From Kiritimatiellia bacterium (lineage in GTDB: Bacteria; Verrucomicrobiota; Kiritimatiellia; JAAZAB01), in assembly GCA_028718125.1 (NCBI GenBank), contig JAQUMN010000002.1, forward strand, positions 10,463 through 74,462: DNA of 64,000 nt, written 5' to 3'. The position numbers and the translations under genes are program-made. Of the stretch, positions 46,122 through 56,210 are shown in pieces (within the stretch, counting starts at the first letter, position 1; every line of letters starts with the position of its first letter). The notes beneath the pieces are model-generated. The model was given only the letters and a program-made list of their open reading frames with translations. It ran no database searches and was not told the origin of the DNA.

Positions 46122-49070
46122 ATGCAACGGAAACATGGGATCGCCCTGCAGGACGTCGTGAAATTAAGCGCCGATCGGGTGCTGAATCCTGATGCGCTCT
46201 TAAACTACGGCGGAGTCCGGAAGGCGGATTGCGTTCTGGTGGTTCTTGCCGCCGGCAAGGGAACCCGCTTTGGCACGGCGCCCAAATGCGTGCAGCCGGT
46301 TCGAGGGCTTCCGCTTGGCCGCCATTCGATCAATGCATTTCGCAGCCGCTTTCCCTTTCCGTGCATTGGCCTCGTCGGGTACGCCCACGCGGAGGTGATG
46401 ACCGGGCTGGGCGCGGACAATATCTATGTCATGAGCGCCAATCCGACAGGGGGAACCGCCTTTGCCGCACTTGAAGCCCTTTGTGTTCCGGAACTCGAGC
46501 AGTCCAACGCCCTGCTTGTTATCACCATGGGCGACCGCATCGTGCCCCCTTCCATTTTCCAGCGCCTGTTGGATATGCACCGCGGCGGGGAGCGCGAGGC
46601 GGACCTGACGCTTCTTTCTCTCCGGTATGTTCCGCCCGCGCAACATGGCAAAGGCCGCATTCTGCGGGATTCAGCTGGTCGAATTCAGAGGATCATCGAA
46701 CAGCGGGATATTGATAATATCCCCGGCTCCGAAGATCGCCGGCAACTGGAGGAACTGGCGGAAGGCAACTGCCCGCTATATGCGGTTCGGGCCCGCACCC
46801 TCCGCGAGCGCCTGGGAAAGCTCACCAACGACAATGCCCAGGGCCAATACTACTTCACGGATCTCGTCGAATCCATTTGCCGGGATGGCGGCATGGTGCG
46901 GGCGGTGACAACCGGCGCGGACGATCCGGAATACATATTGTTGTGCTCGGATGTCACGCGCCCGGCGGACCTCGCCCGCCTGGAGTCCATCCTGGCCTCA
47001 TCTCCGGTCAAGACCGGAAGCGCGGGAGGGACGGAAGCCGCGGCGGAAACTATAATGGCGGGACGGTCCGCAGGACAGATCGCATCGATTGCCTGCCAAT
47101 TGCACGAGTTACAGAATTCCACGAGTACCGAAGAGGCGGGCTTCAGCCCGGGCCTCCCCCTGGCCATCGGAATTTCCGGCGGTCGGTTCCGCATCGCCTT
47201 TATGCATCCGGACATGGGCCGATTCTATGGTCCGGCCTGGCAAATGCCAACCGGCGCAGCCGACGCGAAAGGACGGGAGCAAATTGTGCTCCTGGCGCAA
47301 GCCGCGGCGGACGGCCAGATCCATCACTTTCCTGCAAATCCGAAATTCCGCGAGAAAACCGATTCGATTCCAGCAGACGATCCGCGCATGTATCCGGACG
47401 AAACGGTCAATGACGTCTATAAGTATGAGGAGTTCGGGACCCGTATGGCGGAGCAGCTGCTCCTATCTCTCGGGTACTTTTCGGACGCTGAAATCCGAAC
47501 CCGCAAAGAAAAGGAAATCCCTTTGCCGCCGCGTTCGTTGTGGGTGGGAACGAGTATGCGCCGCCCATTTTCCCTTATTTGCAATGCCATCGCATCGCTT
47601 CGGACAATGCGCAGCGGACCGTCTGGAGATCGGATTCAGCGTTTTCTGGGCCGCGACGGCTTCCGGGGGCTGCGCATTGCTTCGACGGGAAATATTCCAC
47701 AGGGCGGATTTTCCAGTTCCTCCGCTTTGACCGTCGCAGTGAAGAACGCATTAAATGTTCTTTTTGGCTTAGGATTGCCCGCTGATACACTGGTGCACCT
47801 CGCCAGCCAGGCTGAGTATGGAACCGGCGTCCGGGCCGGATCGCTCGATCAGGCCACGGAACAAAAAGGCAAGTATGGGCAGGGCTCGCTCATTTCGTCG
47901 AATCCACGCGACAATTACCGGCTATTGGGGGTTTTCCCTGTACCAACGGACCGGTTTCGCTTTTTTTTCCCGTATAGTGTCGATCGCGATCAGGATGCCT
48001 GGAAATGGTCAGCCGGAGTGTATGCCGGAACGCCAAACACGGATATTCCGACCACGGCGGAGATGCGTAAACTTACCGGGAAAGCGGCGGAAATCGCCGC
48101 GATTTTGTGCCGCCTGCCTGCGAATTATGATTTCTTCTCGCAAGTTGCGGAAGACCTGGTCCGCGACGGCCGGCTGGGTGCTGACGCCGAGGGTTTCGTC
48201 CTTCAGACCTTGCGGCGCCTGCCTTTGCTCATTTCCCGCGACGCATTGCGCAGCCAGTTGGAGGAGAATAGGGCTTGGTGGATCGATCAGCTGCAATCCA
48301 CTTATGCGATTCCGGCAACCCAAGCCCAGGTTCAAGCAGATGCAATGTTCGCAACCCTGTTCGTGGGATGGCGGGAGCCATTGCTACAGCGGGGGCTGCC
48401 GAACGGTTCTGTCGCGGAGGAGAGAGGTATTCCGCTTCGCGCCATGGTGGCCTATCTGTTTGTTGAAGTAGAGCGAAATTTTCGGCTCATTCATCATCCC
48501 GAGCGCTGGATTGAGACCGTCACCAGGTCCCAGCGGGGCGACTGCTGTTATGCAATTGATCCAGGCCGGCTTCCGTCGCGAATCGAGCTGATGCGCAAAC
48601 AACCCGGGGACATCGGGCAGGCGGTACCCGAGCGTCTGTCCGCATGGATCCGCGAGGTTGGCGCCGTGCCCTTCGATTATAATTGCGGACTGGACGACGC
48701 CTCGCTTGCCGAGCCCGGCAAATTTTCGCTGCATGGGGTCGAGGGGGGGAATTTCTTCCGCGGATTGGCCCTGATCGATTTGGCGGAAGCAATGCTCAAA
48801 CGGGCTTTCGGAGCTGAAGCCGTCGCGGTGCGGGTCAACGCCGCCGGCCAGGGCGACTACTTTCAGGTTCATGTGGATTCCCGTCTCGCGGAGGTGGAAG
48901 AAGTTAAGGACTTCATCCAAAAAGCATTTTACGATAGATTTGGGCTTGCACCTCATCCGGCCTTCGTTGAGCCCCATCCCGGAGGAGGGGCCATCGGCGT
49001 TCGCCTGGATCGTCTGGACGAATTGCCCGCACTGATCGCGAAACTCGAAGTCCCGAACCCGACGCGTTGA
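46122..49070 (+). CDS. Bifunctional nucleotidyltransferase (MobA/GlmU-like) - GHMP kinase fusion
   Basis: VLAAGKGTRFGTAPKCVQPVRGLPL N-terminal NTP-transferase motif; C-terminal GHMP motif NIPQGGFSSSSALTVAVKNAL; start after RBS-like ggaagaa at 46122 chosen. Confidence 0.75.
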   Translation: MQRKHGIALQDVVKLSADRVLNPDALLNYGGVRKADCVLVVLAAGKGTRFGTAPKCVQPVRGLPLGRHSINAFRSRFPFPCIGLVGYAHAEVMTGLGADNIYVMSANPTGGTAFAALEALCVPELEQSNALLVITMGDRIVPPSIFQRLLDMHRGGEREADLTLLSLRYVPPAQHGKGRILRDSAGRIQRIIEQRDIDNIPGSEDRRQLEELAEGNCPLYAVRARTLRERLGKLTNDNAQGQYYFTDLVESICRDGGMVRAVTTGADDPEYILLCSDVTRPADLARLESILASSPVKTGSAGGTEAAAETIMAGRSAGQIASIACQLHELQNSTSTEEAGFSPGLPLAIGISGGRFRIAFMHPDMGRFYGPAWQMPTGAADAKGREQIVLLAQAAADGQIHHFPANPKFREKTDSIPADDPRMYPDETVNDVYKYEEFGTRMAEQLLLSLGYFSDAEIRTRKEKEIPLPPRSLWVGTSMRRPFSLICNAIASLRTMRSGPSGDRIQRFLGRDGFRGLRIASTGNIPQGGFSSSSALTVAVKNALNVLFGLGLPADTLVHLASQAEYGTGVRAGSLDQATEQKGKYGQGSLISSNPRDNYRLLGVFPVPTDRFRFFFPYSVDRDQDAWKWSAGVYAGTPNTDIPTTAEMRKLTGKAAEIAAILCRLPANYDFFSQVAEDLVRDGRLGADAEGFVLQTLRRLPLLISRDALRSQLEENRAWWIDQLQSTYAIPATQAQVQADAMFATLFVGWREPLLQRGLPNGSVAEERGIPLRAMVAYLFVEVERNFRLIHHPERWIETVTRSQRGDCCYAIDPGRLPSRIELMRKQPGDIGQAVPERLSAWIREVGAVPFDYNCGLDDASLAEPGKFSLHGVEGGNFFRGLALIDLAEAMLKRAFGAEAVAVRVNAAGQGDYFQVHVDSRLAEVEEVKDFIQKAFYDRFGLAPHPAFVEPHPGGGAIGVRLDRLDELPALIAKLEVPNPTR

Positions 49071-49272
49071 ATAACAGCGCACGGTGCGCCCGTGCAGCCG
49101 GTTCGCCAGAGTCCATCCTGGGCATCCGGCCGGACGAGTGCGGCTCATGTGTCGGAACCCGCCAGGTGAACGCCGGTAGTTTATACGAAAGGAAGCAAAA
49201 AACATGAAGAGTCTTTTTACGGCAATGTGCGCGGTGCTGATGATCGGACTAAACGTCAAGGGAGGAGAACAC

Positions 49273-49596
49273 ATGAACAACATACTCAAGGACATTCCTT
49301 ATGCTGACAGCCATATGGGGAAACGGCAACTCGTTGACGAAAAGCACCTCCTTGTCATGCAAGTCGCGCTGAAGCCCGGCCAGCAGGTTCCGCAACATAA
49401 CGCCAATTCCAATGTCCATCTGTTGATTGTCGAGGGCCAGATCATTGTAACTCTGGACGGCAAGGACACCGTGGCCACCAAGGGGGACATCCTCCCCGTC
49501 ACCTTCAAGACGCTCATGAGCGTCCGGAATGCCTCCAAAGAGAATGCATCGTTCCTGATCATAAAGAGCCCGAATCCGAGCGAAATGACACCATAA
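49273..49596 (+). CDS. Cupin-domain protein
   Basis: KPGQQVPQHNANSNVHLLIVEGQIIVTLDGKDTVATKGDILPV; ggaggag RBS directly upstream of 49273; a longer start at 49204 with signal-like N-terminus is also possible. Confidence 0.75.
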   Translation: MNNILKDIPYADSHMGKRQLVDEKHLLVMQVALKPGQQVPQHNANSNVHLLIVEGQIIVTLDGKDTVATKGDILPVTFKTLMSVRNASKENASFLIIKSPNPSEMTP

Positions 49597-49762
49597 TGTG
49601 TTAATGGGCGGCCACGGCAGCATCCGCGGCGCCTTTGTGAGGCCAGCGCAACGAAATCAGCCCTATACAGCCATACAGGCCGCTTTTTTCTGCCGGCTGA
49701 GCGAGAATCATTCCCTGCTACATTCCCGTGAACGCATACAACGGATCAAAAGGCGAGAGACC

Positions 49763-51118
49763 ATGGATAAGACCATGCTAACGGACTTGTATGAGCTGAC
49801 CATGATGGCGGCCTATGTCGACAGCCGGAAAGACGACACGGCGACTTTCGACCTGTCCATCAGGGCATTGCCGGAAGGATGGGGTTATTACATCGCCAAC
49901 GGGATCGAAGATGCGATCGATTGCCTCACCGGCATCCGATTCACCAGGCGGGATATTGCTTTCCTGAAAAAGAAGGGATTATTCAAGCAATCATTCCTCG
50001 ATTTCCTTGAACGCTTCCGGTTTGCAGGCGAAGTGTATGCCGTCCGGGAAGGGACCCCCATCTTTCCCAACGAGCCCATTCTCCGGGTGACCGCCAAACG
50101 AACGCAGGCCCAGCTGGCAGAGTCCGCTCTGCTGAATACGATCAACTTCCAGACAATGATCGCATCAAAAGCCAGTCGGGTGGTGAATGCGGCGGCCAGG
50201 GGCAACGCCGTGGTATCGGAATTTGGATTGCGGCGCGCCCATGAGGAAGATGCGGGGATGAAAGGCGCGCGGGCAGCCTATATCGCCGGGACAGTCGGCA
50301 CGAGTAACGTTAAGGCCGGCATGGAATACGGCATTCCCCTGGTGGGCACTATGGCCCATTCGTTTGTCATGAGTTTTTCAACGGAGTTGGAGGCGTTCCG
50401 GGCCTATGTGCGCACTTTCCCGGTTCGCCCCACATTGTTGATCGACACCTATGACACGCTCCAAGGGGCAAAGCACGCTGCCATCGTGGCCCGGGAATTG
50501 GCAGCGGCTGGCGGGCAATTGGACGGCGTGCGGCTGGACAGCGGCGACCTGGGGACACTGGCAAAAAAAATCAGGAAAATTTTCGACAACTGCGGCCTGG
50601 CCAAGGTACGTATTGTGGCCAGCAGCGATCTCAACGAATACAAAATAGAGGCGTTGGTCAAGACCTCTGCGCCGATCGATATATATGGCGTCGGCACGGA
50701 CCTGATTGCCGCCAAGCCGGTGGCGGCGATCCCCGGCATTTACAAATTGGTCGAAGACACCGACGGAGCACGGATGAAATTGAGCCCCGGAAAGAGGAGC
50801 GAGCCAGGGAAGAAACAGGTTTTCAGGCAAATCGGCGCCGACGGAAAATATGCGAAGGATATCGTCGCATTGCAGGATGAGTCTTTCACCGGTCTTCCGC
50901 TGCTGACCTTGGCGGTAAAGAACGGGCGGAGAGCCAGACCGAAGCCGGCCTTGGCGCAGATTCGCGACTATTGTCTGCGCGAAGTGGCCAAGCTCCCGGC
51001 TAAATTAACCGGCAGCAACGTGCCGTCAAGCTACCCCCTGGAAACGGCGCCGGGGCTGAAGGCAATCATCAATATGTTGACGAAAAACGGCGCACAAAAA
51101 GCCGATTGCCGCGCGTAA
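49763..51118 (+). CDS. pncB: Nicotinate phosphoribosyltransferase
   Basis: MLTDLYELTMMAAY; ATRG-like NAVVSEFGLRRAHEEDAGMKGARAAYIAGTVGTSNVKAGMEYGIPLVGTMAHSFVMSF; VRLDSGDLGTLAKKIRKIFD; VGTDL. Confidence 0.9.
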   Translation: MDKTMLTDLYELTMMAAYVDSRKDDTATFDLSIRALPEGWGYYIANGIEDAIDCLTGIRFTRRDIAFLKKKGLFKQSFLDFLERFRFAGEVYAVREGTPIFPNEPILRVTAKRTQAQLAESALLNTINFQTMIASKASRVVNAAARGNAVVSEFGLRRAHEEDAGMKGARAAYIAGTVGTSNVKAGMEYGIPLVGTMAHSFVMSFSTELEAFRAYVRTFPVRPTLLIDTYDTLQGAKHAAIVARELAAAGGQLDGVRLDSGDLGTLAKKIRKIFDNCGLAKVRIVASSDLNEYKIEALVKTSAPIDIYGVGTDLIAAKPVAAIPGIYKLVEDTDGARMKLSPGKRSEPGKKQVFRQIGADGKYAKDIVALQDESFTGLPLLTLAVKNGRRARPKPALAQIRDYCLREVAKLPAKLTGSNVPSSYPLETAPGLKAIINMLTKNGAQKADCRA

Positions 51119-51194
51119 GAATTGCGATCGGATATCGCCTGGTTACGGCTTATGCCGGCCGATGATCAGGTATTAATTTAAGACCGGCTCTCTT

Positions 51195-52001
51195 TCAGAA
51201 TCGGTATGAAAGGGATGTCAGCAACTGCTCGCGCTCGCCTACACCGGCTTCCACCTCCAAGCCCACCCGCCCCCACAAGTCTGTACTCAGGCCGGCAATG
51301 AAGTTCCACGGTTCTTTTTCTTTGAGCTTCGCATCGTATTTCAACTGGCCGATACCCGGCACGTTCCAGCTTCCGGTATGCTCTTCGTCCACCTCCTGGA
51401 ACATGGCGCCCACCCATATATTGAGGCCTTTCCCCTCCCAAGGGGTATCAGCGCGCACGCCGACCCTGGGAGTCACCACTATAGCGTTGATCCATGAATC
51501 TTCATTGCTTAAATCCGCATAAGTATCCGCAACGGTCAGCGATGCCCATACATACTTGACGCCGTAGGCCAGCGTTGCACCGCCGCCATAGATATAACCG
51601 TCGTCTTCATACTCCAGAGTGCTTAACGGGGGATAGGGAATGTCGCTGATTTTGGTGACTTGCTCCACCCGCCCGAGGATCCCAAACAAGTTGAGGAACG
51701 GAAGCAACCATGTATCCAGTTTGATATTTACTTCATTGACACGGCTTTTCACGCTTAAGTCGGAAGGCACCAGATTAAACTGCCGGCCGATATCGGGATC
51801 AAGTTTTAACGTGTTCAAGTCGTAGCCCTGCCGCTGATAGTAGTAGTTTACCCCGATCCCGCAAGGAATGGCCAGGCTCTTGTCATCCTGCACCCATGAA
51901 CGCCCCACCGGAAGGTAGGTCGCGGTCCCAGCCATCGCAACCTGACAAATACCAAGAACAACTGACACCAGACAACATGCGCAGAACAGATGCCGATTCA
52001 T
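51195..52001 (-). CDS. Outer-membrane beta-barrel-like protein
   Basis: Signal peptide MNRHLFCACCLVSVVLGICQVAMAG; alternating strands; C-terminal LLTSLSYRF* with terminal Phe. Confidence 0.65.
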   Translation of the reverse strand: MNRHLFCACCLVSVVLGICQVAMAGTATYLPVGRSWVQDDKSLAIPCGIGVNYYYQRQGYDLNTLKLDPDIGRQFNLVPSDLSVKSRVNEVNIKLDTWLLPFLNLFGILGRVEQVTKISDIPYPPLSTLEYEDDGYIYGGGATLAYGVKYVWASLTVADTYADLSNEDSWINAIVVTPRVGVRADTPWEGKGLNIWVGAMFQEVDEEHTGSWNVPGIGQLKYDAKLKEKEPWNFIAGLSTDLWGRVGLEVEAGVGEREQLLTSLSYRF

Positions 52002-52130
52002 AGGCGCTTTCCTTTCATAATACCAGCATTGCTATCGTTCAACCCATAGACGCGACTAAATCCAACTTTCAGAAATATTACTCATTGCCAAGATAATGAC
52101 AAGCACAATTTTTATGCAATAATTTCAGTA

Positions 52131-52324
52131 TCAGGGCTGCGTCATCCATGCTGAAACCAGCGGCGTCGCGGTCCCGATACCCGCCCACGGCGGCGTGATC
52201 GGAACGCCCTCCAATATCGCGAAAGAATTGGCATTCGTGCCAGGGACAGCCTGCCCGCAATAGTCCGGCAGTTGCCGGACGAAGGAGGGAGTTCCCGCGA
52301 GAGACGTTCTTGACACAGCCCTGA
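52131..52324 (-). mobile_element. Dispersed MITE/REP-like element, copy 2 (best terminal inverted repeats)
   Basis: Ends tcagggctgcgtca (52131-) and tgacacagccctga (-52324) form 14 bp TIRs with one mismatch; flanked by GTA on both sides (52128-52130 and 52325-52327); central gtccggcagttgccggac. Confidence 0.8.
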
Positions 52325-52410
52325 GTATTCCGTCCGAAATACAACGGTTGACATTGCATTTATTTTACGGCATAAATTATTTGAAAGCGTAGAACAATCA
52401 GGAGGTTAGC

Positions 52411-52908
52411 ATGCGTTACACATCTATGGCCTTGGTAGTGGGTTTGGCGTCGGCGACGTTGGCATTGGCCGGTGAAGGGGTTCAACCCCAGGCAGACAAT
52501 CCACCGACAGCGGTCGCGATCGCAAAGGGAAAGATGGTCAAGTTCGTCGAAGAAGCCGCCGCCTACGTCAAGGAAGTCGGGCGGGAAGCGGCCCTGAAGG
52601 AGTTTTCCAATCCCAATGGCAAATTTGTGCGCGACAAGTGCGAGCTCTACATTTACGCCTACAATTTCAAGTGCGTCTGCCTGGCGCATGGCGCCACACC
52701 AAACCTTGTCGGCAGGGATTTAACCGAAAATAAGGACAGCCAAGGCATGCTGGTTATCCAGGCACTGCGCAACACCGCCGCCAAAGACGGCAAGGGATTT
52801 GTCGAGTATAGGTGGACAAACCCGGCCACCGGCAAGGAGACCCGCAAACTCGGTTACGTTGTCAAGATTGACGATTCACTCTGGCTGGGTTCCGGCATTT
52901 ATCCATAA
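52411..52908 (+). CDS. Secreted single-Cache-domain (type 2-like) protein
   Basis: KMVKFVEEAAAYVKEVGREAALKEFSNPNGKFVRDKCELYIYAYNFKCVCLAHGATPNLVGRDLTENKDSQG...VEYRWTNPATGKETRKLGYVVKIDDSLWLGSGIYP; signal peptide. Confidence 0.85.
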   Translation: MRYTSMALVVGLASATLALAGEGVQPQADNPPTAVAIAKGKMVKFVEEAAAYVKEVGREAALKEFSNPNGKFVRDKCELYIYAYNFKCVCLAHGATPNLVGRDLTENKDSQGMLVIQALRNTAAKDGKGFVEYRWTNPATGKETRKLGYVVKIDDSLWLGSGIYP

Positions 52909-52922
52909 CGCCCGGAACCGGC

Positions 52923-53660
52923 TTAGCGCAACGGTTCGATGGCGTATTCCAGCGTGACAACCGCTTTGGCTGTTTTCTCAATCGTGGCAGTGTCGTAAAC
53001 ACCGCACCCGGAGGTATCGGTGGAGTTGCGCTCGGTGATCTGCAGCACGCCCTGCTGGGCCGAGATCAGCGCCCCCACCCGACCCCGGCTGTTTTCCGCC
53101 AGCACGACCGCCCGGCGATAGGCATCGCAAGTCGCCTTGGCCAGCAATTCAAGCTTGGTGGCCGGGAGCGTGGAGATGAAAAATTCGGGCGGCGAGATAC
53201 TGAGATCAATCCCTTCCTTGATCAACTCGGCAATGGCAAGGGATACGTCGCGAATGGCCGCGACATTGCCGGACGTCACGGTAATCCACTGCGTAAGATC
53301 ATAGTATTCGACTTCATTGGTTTCCTTACCCTGGGCATCGCGCCTGGCCACCTTAACGATCTGGACGGTTTTAGCGGCAATATCCGCGGCGGGAAACTGT
53401 TTTTGCTTAAGATAGTCCATAACGCGGTTGCGGCCGGCCTGCAGTTTGGCGTGCGCCTCTTGCAGGCTGCCGCCCCGCACACTGCAGGCGCAGGTGAACT
53501 TGCCGATATCCGCGACTACGTCTTTCTCGGCATAGCCTTTCACCGTAATGGCCTGTTCATGCCGGACGCGCACAAACAGCTTGGACAGCAAGACCGCCGA
53601 CAGGATCATGCCCAACGCCAGGATTAGCGCCATAAGTGAAAAACGCAGTCCATTATTCAT
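52923..53660 (-). CDS. SIMPL domain-containing protein (DUF541)
   Basis: ITVKGYAEKDVVADIGKFTCACSVRGGSLQEAHAKLQAGRNRVMDYLKQ...VVTLEYAI. Confidence 0.85.
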   Translation of the reverse strand: MNNGLRFSLMALILALGMILSAVLLSKLFVRVRHEQAITVKGYAEKDVVADIGKFTCACSVRGGSLQEAHAKLQAGRNRVMDYLKQKQFPAADIAAKTVQIVKVARRDAQGKETNEVEYYDLTQWITVTSGNVAAIRDVSLAIAELIKEGIDLSISPPEFFISTLPATKLELLAKATCDAYRRAVVLAENSRGRVGALISAQQGVLQITERNSTDTSGCGVYDTATIEKTAKAVVTLEYAIEPLR

Positions 53661-53662
53661 AA

Positions 53663-54976
53663 CTATTGGACGTCACTACCCTGATTCTTGGAGGGGCGCT
53701 TATCGATCGGCTCATAATGCCGCCGGGGCAAGCCGATATAGACTTGGCGCGGGCGCACGATCTTGAAGCTCGCGGTGCGAACCATTTCACGCCATTGGGC
53801 CAGCCAGCCCGGCACCCGGCCAATGGCAAACAGCACCGTGAACATATCGTAGGGAATGCCCACCGCTTTCAGGATCAGGCCGGAATAAAAATCCACGTTT
53901 GGATAGAGATTGCGCTCGACAAAGTATTCGTCCTTCAGGGCCAATTCCTCGATTTTCAGGGCAATATCAAATAACGGGTTGGAAACGCCCGGTTTGTTAA
54001 GCAATTTATGACAAGCCTGCTTTAGAATCTTTGCCCGCGGGTCAAAGTTCTTATAGACCCGATGCCCAAACCCCATGAGCCGTTCCTTGCCGGTCTTAAG
54101 CTTGGCCCGTTCAATGAAGGTCTTGGGATCGGCCCCGGTCGCCAGGATGTGCTCCAGCATGTGGATTACTTCCTGATTGGCGCCGCCGTGGCGCGGACCC
54201 CACAGCGCGGAAATTCCCGCCGAAATCACGGAATAAATATTGGCCAGGCTGGACCCGACCAACCGCACCGTGGAGGCGCTGCAGTTCTGTTCGTGGTCGG
54301 CGTGCAGGATCAGGAACAGTTCCACCGCCCGCACGATGTCCGGATCCTGGCGGTAATCCTTGACCGGCGAGGAAAACATCATATTCAGAAAATTTTCCAC
54401 ATAGCGCAGTTTGAACGACGGATACACCGTCGGCTCCCCGATGGATTTCTTGTAGGAAAAGGCCGCCACAGTGCGGACCTGGGAAATCAGGTTGGCCATG
54501 AATTGTTCTTCGACATCCGGATCCATGAAATCCGGCACGGGGTAAAACGTGGAAAGCGATGCCACCATGGTGGCCAGAATGCCCATCGGGTGCGCGTATT
54601 TCGGAAACGCCACAAAGAAATGGCGCATGTCTTCGTGGATCAAAGACGATTCATTCAGCCGATTGGAAAAAACCGATAATTCGTCTTTTAACGGCAATTC
54701 GCCGTGAATCAGGAGATAAGCGGTTTCCACGAACGTGGATTTTTCGGCTAATTCCTCAATGGGGTAGCCCCGATAGCGCAGAATGCCCTTTTCGCCGTCA
54801 ATGTAAGTAATCCGGCTCAGGCAACTGCCCGTGTTGCCCAGGCAGGTGTCTAGCGTAATCAGGCCAGTATGCTCCCGCAACCCCGAAATATCAATGGCCC
54901 GCTCACCCTGGGTGCCCTTGACAATCGGGAACAAGTGTTCTTTACCGTCAACAACAAGTTTGGCTGAATCCGACAT
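53663..54976 (-). CDS. gltA: Citrate synthase
   Basis: FRYGYPIEELAE-type ILRYRGYPIEELAEKSTFVETAYLLIHGELP; LHADHEQNCSASTVRLVGSSLANIYSVISAGISALWGPRHGGANQEVIHML; MGFGHRVYKNFDPRA. Confidence 0.95.
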   Translation of the reverse strand: MSDSAKLVVDGKEHLFPIVKGTQGERAIDISGLREHTGLITLDTCLGNTGSCLSRITYIDGEKGILRYRGYPIEELAEKSTFVETAYLLIHGELPLKDELSVFSNRLNESSLIHEDMRHFFVAFPKYAHPMGILATMVASLSTFYPVPDFMDPDVEEQFMANLISQVRTVAAFSYKKSIGEPTVYPSFKLRYVENFLNMMFSSPVKDYRQDPDIVRAVELFLILHADHEQNCSASTVRLVGSSLANIYSVISAGISALWGPRHGGANQEVIHMLEHILATGADPKTFIERAKLKTGKERLMGFGHRVYKNFDPRAKILKQACHKLLNKPGVSNPLFDIALKIEELALKDEYFVERNLYPNVDFYSGLILKAVGIPYDMFTVLFAIGRVPGWLAQWREMVRTASFKIVRPRQVYIGLPRRHYEPIDKRPSKNQGSDVQ

Positions 54977-55116
54977 GATATGGCAGAATTTCTGATTTCT
55001 GATCTATGATTTCCGATTTATGCAACGATATGAGGATGCATCGGGCGGTGCAAGTAAAAAATAGTACATTTTCGTTCTGGTTTCCATGGGCGGGTTAGGA
55101 TATATTTACTTACGCG

Positions 55117-56112
55117 ATGAATACACAGCCACCTCTCTACCCGTTAATGTTCAAACCGGTCTATAAGAATTATATCTGGGGCGGTGATCGGATTGCCCGC
55201 CGATATGGCCGGTCCCTGCCACCCGGTATTTACGCTGAATCCTGGGAAATCACTGATCGCGCCGAGGGCATCAATGTGGTCATTAACGGTTCCCTGGCCG
55301 GCAAGGATATCCACGAATTGACCCAAATCTACGGGACCGAACTGCTGGGACGCCCACAGGAACGCTTTCCCCTACTGATCAAGCTGATTGACTCCAAGGA
55401 ACGCCTGAGCGTGCAAGTGCATCCGGATGAAAACGCCGCCAAGTCCGCGAACGGAGAAGCAAAAGCTGAAATGTGGTATGTGCTGGACGCGGACCCGGGC
55501 GCCGAAGTGTTTGTAGGATTTAAACCCGGCGTGAATGAGCACCGGTTCCGGGAAGCCCTCGCGACGGGCAAGGTCGGCGATCTGCTCAAACAAGTGAGCG
55601 TGCATCAGGGGGACGTGATCTACATCCCCGGCGGCTGTGTCCATACCATCGGCGCCGGCGCCCTTATCCTGGAAGTCCAGCAGAATTCCAACACAACCTA
55701 CCGCGTATTCGACTGGGACCGGGTCGGCGCGAACGGCAAGCCGCGCGAACTGCACATCGAGCAGGCAATGAAAGTTATCCTGTGGCAAGGCATTGCCGCC
55801 TCCCATCAGCCCATGCCCTCGGTACCGGCCAAATCTCCTCAAAAAGGCAACACTATCGTGGAACGTTTGCGCACTCCCTATTTCCGATTTGAGGAACTGG
55901 GCGTGGCCGGCATTATGGATTGTCCGCTGGATACCCACAGTTTCCACGCTCTGTTTTTAGAGAAGGGATTGGTGCGGATTAAATCGGGGAGCGTGCTGGT
56001 GGATGTGACCCCGGGAACCACGATCCTTATCCCGGACTGTCTCAAGGAATACGAGATGGCCAACCTGGATACCACCGGCGCCAGCCGGCTTTTGCGCGTC
56101 AGCCTGCCTTAG
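55117..56112 (+). CDS. manA: Mannose-6-phosphate isomerase, class I (type 1 PMI)
   Basis: YKNYIWGGDRIARRYGRSLPPG; KERLSVQVHPDENAA; AEMWYVLDADPGAEVFVGF; VYIPGGCVHTIGAGALILEVQQNSNTTYRVFDW. Confidence 0.9.
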   Translation: MNTQPPLYPLMFKPVYKNYIWGGDRIARRYGRSLPPGIYAESWEITDRAEGINVVINGSLAGKDIHELTQIYGTELLGRPQERFPLLIKLIDSKERLSVQVHPDENAAKSANGEAKAEMWYVLDADPGAEVFVGFKPGVNEHRFREALATGKVGDLLKQVSVHQGDVIYIPGGCVHTIGAGALILEVQQNSNTTYRVFDWDRVGANGKPRELHIEQAMKVILWQGIAASHQPMPSVPAKSPQKGNTIVERLRTPYFRFEELGVAGIMDCPLDTHSFHALFLEKGLVRIKSGSVLVDVTPGTTILIPDCLKEYEMANLDTTGASRLLRVSLP

Positions 56113-56210
56113 AAGAAATTCAGTGATTCAGCGATTCAGCGATTTGGAACCGGGAAATGCGGCTTCTGATGTTAGATGTTCCGGTCCATTGCCGGTCATC
56201 CATTGCCCGT

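Noticed and set aside
46200-46646. Antisense ORF to the nucleotidyltransferase domain
   Set aside because: Shadow ORF on the opposite strand of a strongly supported CDS.
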